NCBI GenBank assembly: GCA_963701675.1
Contig: OY969623.1
Span: 496,001-560,000, forward strand
Origin: G963701675 sp963701675
Lineage (GTDB): Bacteria > Planctomycetota > Planctomycetia > Gemmatales > Gemmataceae
Direction: 5' to 3'
DNA length: 64,000 nt
Below, piece after piece: positions 19,629 to 27,136 of the stretch. Below the pieces are notes generated by a model. That model searched no databases. It saw only the letters and a program-made list of their open reading frames with translations, and had not been told where the DNA came from. The position numbers and the translations under genes are program-made. How positions within the stretch are numbered: position 1 is the stretch's first letter; each line of letters starts with the position of its first letter.

Positions 19629-21221
19629 GTGTACGCCGACATGGAACGCTGGACTGAGATCCGCCGCAAGGTCTTGACGGGCGAGCTGAGCAAACGTCAG
19701 GCCTGCCGGCACTTTGACATCCACTGGTTGACGCTGCGGAAGATTCTTGCCCATGTAGAACCGCCCGGCTATCGACGGACGCGGCCACCGCGACGGCCGA
19801 CCATCGAACCGTTCCTGCCCATCATCCACGCCATTCTCGACGCCGATAAGACGGCTCCAAAGAAGCAGCGACACACGGCGCATCGCATCTGGCAAAGACT
19901 GCGCACCGAACACGGTTTCACTGGTGGCTATACCACGGTCAAAGACGTCGTTCGCGAGTTGAAGATAGGTCGGCAGGAGGTGTTCCTCCCTTTGTCGCAT
20001 CCGCCCGGCGAGGCCCAAGTGGACTTCGGATTCGCGGAGGTCGTAGTGGCGGGCGTGCCTACGAAGGTAGCGCTTTTCGTTCTGAGCTTGCCCTACGCGA
20101 ATGCGGTGTTCTGCCAGGTGTTTCCACGCGAATGCACCGAGGTTTTCTTAGAGGGACACAAACGGGCCTTCGCGTTTTTCGGAGGCGTGCCGCGGCGGAT
20201 TGCTTACGATAATGCCCGAACGGCGGTGGCCCGGATCACCGATAGGCGCCAGCGGCAGGTGACGCGCGCGTTTCAGCGCCTGCAAAGCCACTATCTCTTT
20301 ACGCCTCACTTCTGTCTGGTGCGTCGGCCCAACGAGAAGGGACACGTCGAACGGTTGCTCGACTATGCGCGGTCGAATTTCCTGGTGCCAGTGCCTTCGG
20401 TTCCTTCCCTGGAAGCGTTGAACGCGCTCTTGGTCGAGCGTTGCCGACAGGACCTGGATCGGCCGGTCCGAGGCAAGTCCGGAACATCCGCCACGTTGCT
20501 GATCGAGGATCAGGCGGCCTTTCTGCCTTTGCCGTCCCGACCTTTCGAAGCGCGACGGCTGACCCAGGTAGCCGCCGATTCGTTGTCGCTGATCCGCTTT
20601 GACACCAATTCCTACTCCGTGCCGACTCGTTACGCTCACCGCCGGTTGACGGTCATCGCCACCGTGGATGAAGTTCGCGTCGTCCACGAGGACCGGTTGG
20701 TGGCCCGGCACGAGCGCTGCTGGGACCACAAGCAATTCCGCTTCGATCCGCTGCACTATCTAGAGCTCTTGGAGCGGAAGCCGGGCGGATTCGATTATGC
20801 CCGACCTTTGGAACACTGGAAACTACCCGACTGCTTTGGCCTGCTCCGCCGACGCCTGGAAGCGGCCGACACGACCGGATACGGGACGCAGGCCTTCATT
20901 CGGGTGCTACGCCTGTTGGAGACGTTTTCTCTCGCGCAGTTGGCGGATGCCGTCGATTACGCGCTCGACATCGATGTGATCGATCCCGAGAGCATTCGAC
21001 TGATCGTGGAACACCGAACCGAACGGCCGGTCGATCTCTTTCGTCTCGACGGGCGACCGCACTTGCAAACGGTGCGGGTAAGGCCCACCGACGTGTCCGC
21101 CTACCAGGCTCTTCTCGTGGGAGGGCCGCTTGCTCATGACTCCCACCGAAGCCAAAAGCACGGTACTGCTCAAGCACCATCTCAAGGCCCTAAGACTCCC
21201 GACTGTCCTGACGGAGTGTGA
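19629..21221 (+). CDS. istA: IS21 transposase IstA
   Basis: 530 residues, GTG start at 19629 (an ATG follows at 19641). N-terminal helix-turn-helix (SKRQACRHFDIHWLTLRKIL), then an rve-type DDE integrase core with GEAQVDFGFAE, RIAYDNARTAV and NEKGHVERLLDYAR carrying the catalytic acids. The C-terminal part is the beta-barrel segment usual in IstA. Length is normal. It catalyses strand transfer of the element together with the IstB ATPase, whose gene overlaps its 3' end. Confidence 0.95.
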   Translation: MYADMERWTEIRRKVLTGELSKRQACRHFDIHWLTLRKILAHVEPPGYRRTRPPRRPTIEPFLPIIHAILDADKTAPKKQRHTAHRIWQRLRTEHGFTGGYTTVKDVVRELKIGRQEVFLPLSHPPGEAQVDFGFAEVVVAGVPTKVALFVLSLPYANAVFCQVFPRECTEVFLEGHKRAFAFFGGVPRRIAYDNARTAVARITDRRQRQVTRAFQRLQSHYLFTPHFCLVRRPNEKGHVERLLDYARSNFLVPVPSVPSLEALNALLVERCRQDLDRPVRGKSGTSATLLIEDQAAFLPLPSRPFEARRLTQVAADSLSLIRFDTNSYSVPTRYAHRRLTVIATVDEVRVVHEDRLVARHERCWDHKQFRFDPLHYLELLERKPGGFDYARPLEHWKLPDCFGLLRRRLEAADTTGYGTQAFIRVLRLLETFSLAQLADAVDYALDIDVIDPESIRLIVEHRTERPVDLFRLDGRPHLQTVRVRPTDVSAYQALLVGGPLAHDSHRSQKHGTAQAPSQGPKTPDCPDGV

Positions 21222-21912
21222 GAAGGTGGCCCAGCGCTGCGCAGCCACGAATGCGGACCACCTGACGTTCCTACTGCAACTGTGCGAATTGGAACTGATC
21301 GAACGCGAACGCAAGGCAGCCGAGCGACGACTCAAAGCGGCCCGCTTCCCCACCGCCAAGCTGCTCGACCAATTCGACTTCGCCGCCCGTCCCAGCGTGA
21401 ACAAGCCGCTCGTCCTCGACCTGGTCCGTGGCGACTACTTGACCCGTCGAGAGAACATCTTGCTGGTGGGGCCCAGCGGCACAGGCAAAACCCACTTGGC
21501 CACGGCGCTGGGTATGGCCGCCTGTGCTCAGGGCAAGCGAGTACGCTTCTGGCGCGTGACCGAGTTGATCACCACCCTAAGGGAAGCGGATGAAGACCGG
21601 CAATTACTCCGTCTTCGAAATCACTTGTCCAAACTCGACCTGTTGATTCTCGATGAGTTGGGCTACGTGCCGGCCACCAAGGCTGGCGCCGAACTACTCT
21701 TCGACGTGATCGCCACGGCCTACGAACGTTCGAGTGTCATCCTGACCACGAACCTGCCGTTTGAGAATTGGACCGAGGTACTCGGCAACGAACGGCTAAC
21801 TGGCGCGGCCCTCGATCGCCTGACGCATCGTTGCCACATTATCGAAACCAGCGGCGAGAGTTATCGCCTGCAAGATGCCAAACGCCGACGTCGAACGGAT
21901 TCCAAGACCTAA
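21136..21912 (+). CDS. istB: IS21 helper ATPase IstB
   Basis: 258 residues from ATG 21136, overlapping the end of istA by 86 bases in another frame. DnaC-like AAA+ ATPase: Walker A VGPSGTGKTHLATAL, Walker B LDLLILDELGYVP, and the conserved TTNLPFENWTEVLG and LTGAALDRLTHRCHI segments. IstB assembles on target DNA and directs IstA insertion. Intact, so the element could be mobile. Confidence 0.95.
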   Translation: MTPTEAKSTVLLKHHLKALRLPTVLTECEKVAQRCAATNADHLTFLLQLCELELIERERKAAERRLKAARFPTAKLLDQFDFAARPSVNKPLVLDLVRGDYLTRRENILLVGPSGTGKTHLATALGMAACAQGKRVRFWRVTELITTLREADEDRQLLRLRNHLSKLDLLILDELGYVPATKAGAELLFDVIATAYERSSVILTTNLPFENWTEVLGNERLTGAALDRLTHRCHIIETSGESYRLQDAKRRRRTDSKT

Positions 21913-22005
21913 ACACTACCCAAGGAGCCGCCACCCTGTACCATAATTGACCAAGCGCCTCACTTTTCGACCGCCGAGCGCCTCACTTTTGCTCCGCCGT
22001 TAACA

Positions 22006-22253
22006 AACCGCGTGTTGAACGTCGCCGTCGTCGGCTTTGCGCCCCCCAGTATCAATTCGCCATCTTTCACCTGGGCTTCGCCATCGATGTGCCAGCCGAA
22101 CGTGCTTTCACCGTCAAAGAGCAGTAACCAGAACCATCGGCGGTCCTCGGTTTCTTGTGGCGACGGCGTATTCGAGTTTCCCACAGAGCTGCTGCAAAAG
22201 AACGTAGATGCGACGGCAAGCGCAAGGATCAAGGCGTTCGATAAGCACTTCAC
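22006..22253 (-). pseudogene. Secreted DUF1080-like protein, truncated by IS21
   Basis: Starts at GTG 22253 with GGAG 9 bases upstream. N-terminal signal peptide (ALILALAVASTFFCSSS), possibly a lipoprotein, then LLLFDGESTFGWHIDGEAQVKDG and ELILGG, which match the opening of the DUF1080/3-keto-disaccharide hydrolase-like fold, abundant in planctomycetes. After FNTRFVN the frame enters the IS21 right end at 22005, so only about 80 residues remain. The missing part is not found left of the IS within this window. Confidence 0.7.
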
Positions 22254-22303
22254 GGTTATCTACTCCGAACGAGTGGCGATTGACCGAGCTCGCGGTGCGC
22301 CCT

Positions 22304-22732
22304 TTACAGGAGCTTCGCGTTCAATTGAATGTCGGTGCCGCTAAGTGCCTTCGAGACGGGGCAGTTTTGTTTCGCGTCTAGGGCCTGTTTTTGAAAAGTG
22401 GCATCATCGATGCCGGGAATTTCGGCCTCTGTCTCAAGGTCGATTCTGGTGATTGCAAACGCGTCGCCGACCTTTTCCAGTTTCACTTTTGCAACGGTGT
22501 GAATGAGCGTTGGCGTTATGCCTGCGCGCGAAAGCTGCGCAGTCAAGGCCATCGTGAAGCAACCGGCGTGGGCCGCGCCGATAAGCTCTTCAGGATTTGT
22601 GGCCGATTGGCCTTCTTCAAATCGTGATTTAAACGAATAGGGGCCATCGAAGGCGCCGCTTCCGACTTTTAGCCGGCCGCTGCCTTGAGCTAGGTTACCT
22701 TTCCATTCTGCTTCTGCTTTGTGGGTCGGCAT
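22304..22732 (-). CDS. osmC: OsmC-family peroxiredoxin
   Basis: 142 residues, complete. Catalytic cysteines at about 58 (AAHAGCFTMAL) and 124 (KQNCPVSKAL), in the spacing of OsmC proteins, which reduce organic hydroperoxides in the cytoplasm. Begins MPTHKAEAEWKGNLAQGSG like typical OsmC. It lies 20 bases downstream of the MaoC-like gene on the same strand, so likely co-transcribed; stress regulation is usual for the family but no operator is seen. Confidence 0.93.
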   Translation of the reverse strand: MPTHKAEAEWKGNLAQGSGRLKVGSGAFDGPYSFKSRFEEGQSATNPEELIGAAHAGCFTMALTAQLSRAGITPTLIHTVAKVKLEKVGDAFAITRIDLETEAEIPGIDDATFQKQALDAKQNCPVSKALSGTDIQLNAKLL

Positions 22733-22752
22733 AAGGTCTCCTCGATTTGTGA

Positions 22753-23250
22753 CTAACCTTGGACTGGATTTTGCCCCGCGTTCGGACGGCGCGGCACAAC
22801 GAGCTTTGCGACAAGCACCTGGACTGTTTCGCCGAGTTGATTTCGCGTCTCGCTTCGGACGGTTGCCATGCCGCGGTTCGGATGGGATCGTGACGGCTTA
22901 AGTTCAAGGACTTCGCTTTCGACCTGGAGGATATCACCTGGTCGGGTCGGCTTTGGCCAGGTGATTTCTCCGCCGGCCCCGATAAGGCCGCCGGCAATGG
23001 GCAAGCCGCTTGTCACTAAGAGGCGCATCGTGATTGCCGCCGTGTGCCAACCGCTTGCCACTAATACCTTAAACATGGTTTCCTTTGCGGCCGCGGAATC
23101 AAGATGAAACGGCTGGGGGTCGAACTGCTTCGCAAATGCCTTTATCTGCTCCTCGTCGATTGAGTGCGTGCCGCTTGTGAATCGTTGTCCAACGTGAAAG
23201 TCGTCGAGAAAGAGAGGCTCATTTCCCTCGATTTGATTCAGGTCCGTCAT
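22753..23250 (-). CDS. MaoC-like (R)-hydratase/dehydratase domain protein
   Basis: About 165 residues from ATG 23250 (upstream in-frame Met at 23259 possible). Hot-dog fold hydratase: DFHVGQRFTSGTHSIDEEQ followed by FAKQFDPQPFHLD, the catalytic Asp/His segment, and FKVLVASGWHTAAITMRL. These enzymes hydrate enoyl-CoA thioesters in fatty-acid or polyhydroxyalkanoate metabolism; the natural substrate here is not known. First gene of a short minus-strand unit with osmC. Confidence 0.9.
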   Translation of the reverse strand: MTDLNQIEGNEPLFLDDFHVGQRFTSGTHSIDEEQIKAFAKQFDPQPFHLDSAAAKETMFKVLVASGWHTAAITMRLLVTSGLPIAGGLIGAGGEITWPKPTRPGDILQVESEVLELKPSRSHPNRGMATVRSETRNQLGETVQVLVAKLVVPRRPNAGQNPVQG

Positions 23251-23589
23251 AATAGCCACTCCTGGCCAATCCCAAGCGAAATGAAACTGGACGTTGTCAT
23301 GATAGAGCGGGCAGAGCCACGCGGTCAGAAGTAAGCAAAGAAGCGGTTCGGAAGCAAGCGTTCTCCAGATCTCGTGGACCGGCGACAGCCCCAGCGCTTC
23401 TGAAAAAAGTCGCCAGCATTCAAACCGTGACTTATTCTCAGAAAAACGCTATTTGTCTCTCGCGGCAGAAATGCCGTGGTTGTCAGTGACGTAAACGATT
23501 TACTGGCGACACGCGATCGGCGACATCACCCGGAGTATCTGGCCACCAACCAGAAAAAGGGGATGGAGTTAACCACCGTCAAGATGTCG
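23251..23589. other. Intergenic region between maoC-like gene and intron remnants
   Basis: No gene with support. It should contain the promoter of the maoC-osmC unit close to 23251. The right part (about 23470-23589) runs into a group II intron domain V and could be degraded intron or maturase sequence, but I see no readable reverse transcriptase motif. Confidence 0.35.
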
Positions 23590-23700
23590 GCTCGTGGAGC
23601 CGGATGCACGGAGACGTGCTCGTCCGGTTCGATGGAGGCTCGTGCAAGTAAAGCCAAATCGCCTCGTATGCGAGTGGAACAATCTGCACGTTCTATCCAA
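23590..23700 (+). ncRNA. Group II intron 3' end (domain V and possible VI), remnant
   Basis: Bases from about 23599 form a domain V-like hairpin: GAGCCGGATGCACG, a GAGA tetraloop, CGTGCTCGTCCGGTTC. It keeps the AGC triad, the two-base bulge and the GNRA loop that mark domain V in bacterial group II introns. The sequence following could be domain VI. No reverse transcriptase frame precedes it, so this is a 3' fragment. Confidence 0.65.
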
Positions 23701-24479
23701 TGCCATGCGCGCCCCGAATAGGGGCGACAGGGACATACCTCGATGCTTCGGCATCGGGGCCGTGATGGCACAAAGCGGGTGAAAATCCCGTCCGAGGGGT
23801 GAGGACCAAAGCCCGTAGGGGCAATTCGGGTGAAAGTCCCGTTAGGTTCGCACAACTCGGCTGGCGTGGGGAGGTCTCGGCCTGGTGACAGGCGGGATCG
23901 GGTGCCTGACCGCACTCGACGTGTGAGGAAACTCACCGCTAAACAGCTCAACCATGAAAGGCGCATAAAGCGCTTGCCAGTAAGTTCAATCGGAGACGGA
24001 GCCAAACTGCGAACGCTTGGCGCCGATGGGTAAGGGGACGCTTCTGTATTCGGTCCCCCGAAATCGAAAGGTGATCCTTTCGGAAACTATGCCTGGGCGG
24101 GAGCCTGGGACATACGGCGCATGGCTTACCGGGAAACCGGTGTAGCGACGTGAACGGTTGAACGAAGGCCAAGCTAACCTGGGAACCATCTTAAGCGGCC
24201 GGTTGGTTACCGGTGCCCGAAAAGTCGATCGGGTGATTCAAAGGCTTAAGTGGGGGAGTGTGGCCCAAGTAGGAGCGGCGGGAGCCGGCAAATTCCCTGC
24301 AGGGCAGTGGGGGAATTGTTTGCGTGCTAACAGGTGGTGCTGGGCACAGGCAACGACGAAAGGGCTGACGAGCAGTTCTGATCGCGTGATTGCATCCGGG
24401 GGGCGCGGGGATCAACCCGTGCCTCCTGGTCCTTGGAAAGGAGTAAACGCGGCTTAAGGAGGTTGCTTCGGGAGAAGCG
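23701..24479 (+). ncRNA. Group II intron-like 5' ribozyme region
   Basis: A long structured non-coding stretch starting GCGCGCCCCGAATAGGGG and containing hallmark-like segments: GGGTGAAAATCCCGTCC, GGGTGAAAGTCCC, CTATGCCTGGGCGGGAGCC, and a terminal GGAAAGGAGTAAACGCGG. These resemble domains I-III of bacterial group II introns. It starts just after the domain V fragment, so either two introns are nested or a circularly rearranged copy is present. The boundary is approximate. Without structure modelling the class cannot be given. Confidence 0.55.
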
Positions 24480-24695
24480 ATGTCTTTTGGCAGCGAAATG
24501 GCGACGGACACCCAAGGTGCGCCTTCGGGCAACCGGGAGTCCGTCAGAGGTTTTGGTGCGCTACCACTATGTATTGAGGACAGACAATACATGAATACAG
24601 CACCGGCGAAAAAGAGGCGCAGGATGCGCCCACAGCCGGTGCGGTGTTCTGGGCCTGCGCATGGCCCCGGTGGCGCGATGGAGGATTTGAGTTGA
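24480..24695 (+). CDS. Small ORF after the intron-like RNA, possibly a maturase leader remnant
   Basis: 71 residues, ATG with GGGAG close upstream. Contains GFGALPLCIEDRQYMNT and a basic KKRRRMRPQP. The position, straight after domains I-III, is where an intron-encoded reverse transcriptase would start, but no RT motif follows. Could be a truncated leader or a short companion protein of this element. Confidence 0.35.
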   Translation: MSFGSEMATDTQGAPSGNRESVRGFGALPLCIEDRQYMNTAPAKKRRRMRPQPVRCSGPAHGPGGAMEDLS

Positions 24696-24823
24696 AGGTT
24701 CTTCATGGAGGTTCACAGCGGCGAGTCCTGGAAACGAAACAAGGAAGCCGCCAATCAAGGTTCAGGGCTTTCGGGGAGAGTGTGCCGACAAACAACTCCC
24801 CATATTTGGCTCGGAGAAGCAGT

Positions 24824-25606
24824 ATGTACCGTTATGAAGCAACCTCGGTCGATGGCTTTGTCCAACAGCTTGCCGTCTGTTATCTGCGGCACGGTTACTG
24901 GTTCTACGTGGCGGGCCGGATACCCCCGAAGAAGGATCCGCAAATCGTCGACCAGAAGCTGCTGGATCGCTATGGCATTGACATCTCCAAGTGGGCGAGG
25001 GCCCGGCGGAAACAAAACGGCGAAGCGAATCTGCATTATCTTCGCCACGACCGGTTCTTTGTGCTTGTTTCCACTCACGACCGGCAGCGGAACCGGCATC
25101 CCTTTTTCAAAGAAGAAGGTCAAGTGATACGCGATGCGCGAAGGTCGCCAATCAGGTTCCACGGCTATTCGATAAGCTTCCGAGGCGGGCACCCGCACGT
25201 GCGAATCGAACAAGAAACATACCTGGAACTGAAGGCCTACTTTGTCGGGATTGCGGTTCATCGAACCGCGGATGCAATCGCCCGTGAACTCGGAAACATC
25301 CGCTTTCGGCCGTACGCGCCGATACGCCGACAGCTTCTCTGCATCCTTCGCGCAGCAAACGTACGGCGCCATGTCGCCGGGCTGGACCTCATTTCACGTC
25401 GTTGCTTTTGCTTCACGCCGCACTCCGTTCGGCCGTTCGAACCGTTTCCGGGCCACACGGTTTTGGCGGCGCGATACCGACAGGCTGGATTGTCTAGCCC
25501 GGCTGCAGGCGATTCTCACGCTACCTTTGTCGTCGGGTCTGACACATCCTCGCGCTCGGTGACTGTTGAAGAAGTGCGCGCGATGGACGATAAGATCCAG
25601 TTGTGA
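24824..25606 (+). CDS. Unknown protein downstream of intron-like RNA
   Basis: 260 residues from ATG 24824; the frame is open upstream to 24644 without a better start. Mixed alpha/beta, basic, with YWFYVAGRIPPKKDP, ISKWARARRKQNGEANLHYL and SISFRGGHPHVRIEQETY as conspicuous segments. I have a memory of similar proteins being frequent in planctomycete genomes near reverse-transcriptase elements, but cannot name a family. The last 60 residues (from about GLDLISRRCF) look lower in quality and may be a frame-altered tail. Its stop overlaps the GTG of the next gene. A role with the intron-like RNA is a guess. Confidence 0.6.
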   Translation: MYRYEATSVDGFVQQLAVCYLRHGYWFYVAGRIPPKKDPQIVDQKLLDRYGIDISKWARARRKQNGEANLHYLRHDRFFVLVSTHDRQRNRHPFFKEEGQVIRDARRSPIRFHGYSISFRGGHPHVRIEQETYLELKAYFVGIAVHRTADAIARELGNIRFRPYAPIRRQLLCILRAANVRRHVAGLDLISRRCFCFTPHSVRPFEPFPGHTVLAARYRQAGLSSPAAGDSHATFVVGSDTSSRSVTVEEVRAMDDKIQL

Positions 25607-27108
25607 ACAACAAAGCATTCTATTTATCCTTTGTCTTCGCGAGTACGCTGGCCTGCGTGATCTTTTCCCGCTTTATCTTTGACCTGCCTACGTGGTCAGA
25701 GGAAGCAGGATGGCTCAAAATCGGCAAATCATTTGCTGCCGGAGAACGGCTGAACCCAATAGCGCCGAAATCTGATTATCCATCCAGTTTTCAAGCAGTT
25801 CCGATCGGTTGTTTGATTGCGATTGGAGTTCAGCCAAAAGTCGCGTCTCGTTCTGTTGCGTTCGTGTACGCCGTCATAGCAGCATGGTTTTTTGGGCGCC
25901 TTTCACTGGTATTCTCCAAAAAAGATTCAATTGCAAGCCTCACGGCGATGGTCTTTAGCATGCTGACGTACTCGACAGTCCTGTGGGTTGCTACAGGCTG
26001 GCACGAGGTCACCCACGTTAATCTGCTCTGCGGTGCCTCGCTCTATTTTTTTGTCACGCTGCTGGACACTCAAACAAAGAACGTAAGGAATGCATTGGCC
26101 CTTGGAGGCGCTCTTGGCATCTCACTATGGACCTTGTACACTCCTGCGCTTTTGGCCTCCGTAGTACTCCTGTTATTGGCTGTCCTTCCGTTTCCTGTCC
26201 TCTCGTTGCGAATCAGGCTATATGTTCTAGGTTCGTTCCTAATAACAGCAACGCCGGTGATTCTCGGTGTTATCACCCATAACTTCGAATGGTTACACAG
26301 ACATTATCTGTGGTTGCTGGAGGGGGGAGAGTGGGAAAATACAAAATACTCAGCTAGCAATACCTTCATGGCGGCGCTGGCGGGTACCCTAAGAAGGATC
26401 GGCGGTATCACTATCCCTCAAGGCTCAGGAGAGAGTTTCGATGCTTCTATCGGGATTTTTCCAGAATGGTCGCTGGCTATCCTCGGTGTTATTGGCTTTG
26501 GCAGCTCCCTCTTTGATCTGCGCAAATGCGTAGCCATTACCGTACCGTTTGTCATTACCACACTCATCCTGATTTTGTCGCATGCGACTCCATGGTGCGC
26601 AAGCATTGTAGGGTTCTTCATCATACTCTATGGAGCGATGGGACTAGGTGTATTAGCGCAGCACCGTACTATCCGTCGCTACAAAGTAATACTCTACGGT
26701 GTTGTGTTAGGCCTTCATCTGCTCCTATGCGTGACTCCAATACAGAAAATGCTTCGCGTCAGCAAAGAAGCCTTTGTTGACGGTGCCATAGCAAACGACA
26801 TAGCTGAAAAATGCGGACGCACCCTTTTAACAGAGACAATTACAGCCCATGATCATTCCAGCGCGATTCTCCTGGAGGCCGCTCTGAGTGGCACAAGCAG
26901 GTTTCAGTACGTGCGTCAAGATACTTCTGCCGCAGACATGATAAGAAGCCCCGCGGGAGCCGCACTTATCATTTCCACTAATCAAACGCATCCGGAAATC
27001 TCTATGCCTTTGATGTTTCAAATAATGTGTCGTGGCATGCGCCACAACGTTTCTTGGTGGTTTGCTACCTTGATCGCTGATGCCGCTGTCCAGCCACCCG
27101 CCAAATGA
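25603..27108 (+). CDS. Multi-pass membrane protein, possible glycosyltransferase-like
   Basis: 501 residues, GTG start at 25603 overlapping the previous stop. About ten hydrophobic helices, beginning YLSFVFASTLACVIFSRF, with an early periplasmic loop (DLPTWSEEAGWLKIGKSFAAGE) and a soluble C-terminal domain of about 110 residues. The layout, with acidic residues in the first loop, is like GT-C/PMT-type (family 39) lipid-linked sugar transferases, but the typical DD/DE motif is not clear. AT-rich codon use compared with the neighbours suggests transfer. Convergent with the beta-helix gene, 28 bases apart. Confidence 0.75.
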   Translation: MNNKAFYLSFVFASTLACVIFSRFIFDLPTWSEEAGWLKIGKSFAAGERLNPIAPKSDYPSSFQAVPIGCLIAIGVQPKVASRSVAFVYAVIAAWFFGRLSLVFSKKDSIASLTAMVFSMLTYSTVLWVATGWHEVTHVNLLCGASLYFFVTLLDTQTKNVRNALALGGALGISLWTLYTPALLASVVLLLLAVLPFPVLSLRIRLYVLGSFLITATPVILGVITHNFEWLHRHYLWLLEGGEWENTKYSASNTFMAALAGTLRRIGGITIPQGSGESFDASIGIFPEWSLAILGVIGFGSSLFDLRKCVAITVPFVITTLILILSHATPWCASIVGFFIILYGAMGLGVLAQHRTIRRYKVILYGVVLGLHLLLCVTPIQKMLRVSKEAFVDGAIANDIAEKCGRTLLTETITAHDHSSAILLEAALSGTSRFQYVRQDTSAADMIRSPAGAALIISTNQTHPEISMPLMFQIMCRGMRHNVSWWFATLIADAAVQPPAK

Positions 27109-27136
27109 CGAAACGAAGGCAAGCTTGCAACCGACG

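Larger units (their letters stand above)
19494..22005 (+). mobile_element. IS21-family insertion sequence with 35-bp perfect inverted ends
   Basis: Ends 19494-19528 and 21971-22005 are identical inverted repeats of 35 bp beginning TGTTAACGGCGG, so the element has TG...CA tips as is typical of IS21. GTGAGGCGC blocks recur inside both ends, matching the multiple terminal transposase sites known for this family. It carries istA and istB in the usual order. The flanking bases do not match as a 4-8 bp target duplication. The insertion cut a secreted protein gene on its right side. Confidence 0.95.

Noticed and set aside
23476..24457. Several small ORFs on both strands in the intron region
   Set aside because: They overlap structured RNA-like sequence and show no protein-like conservation pattern.
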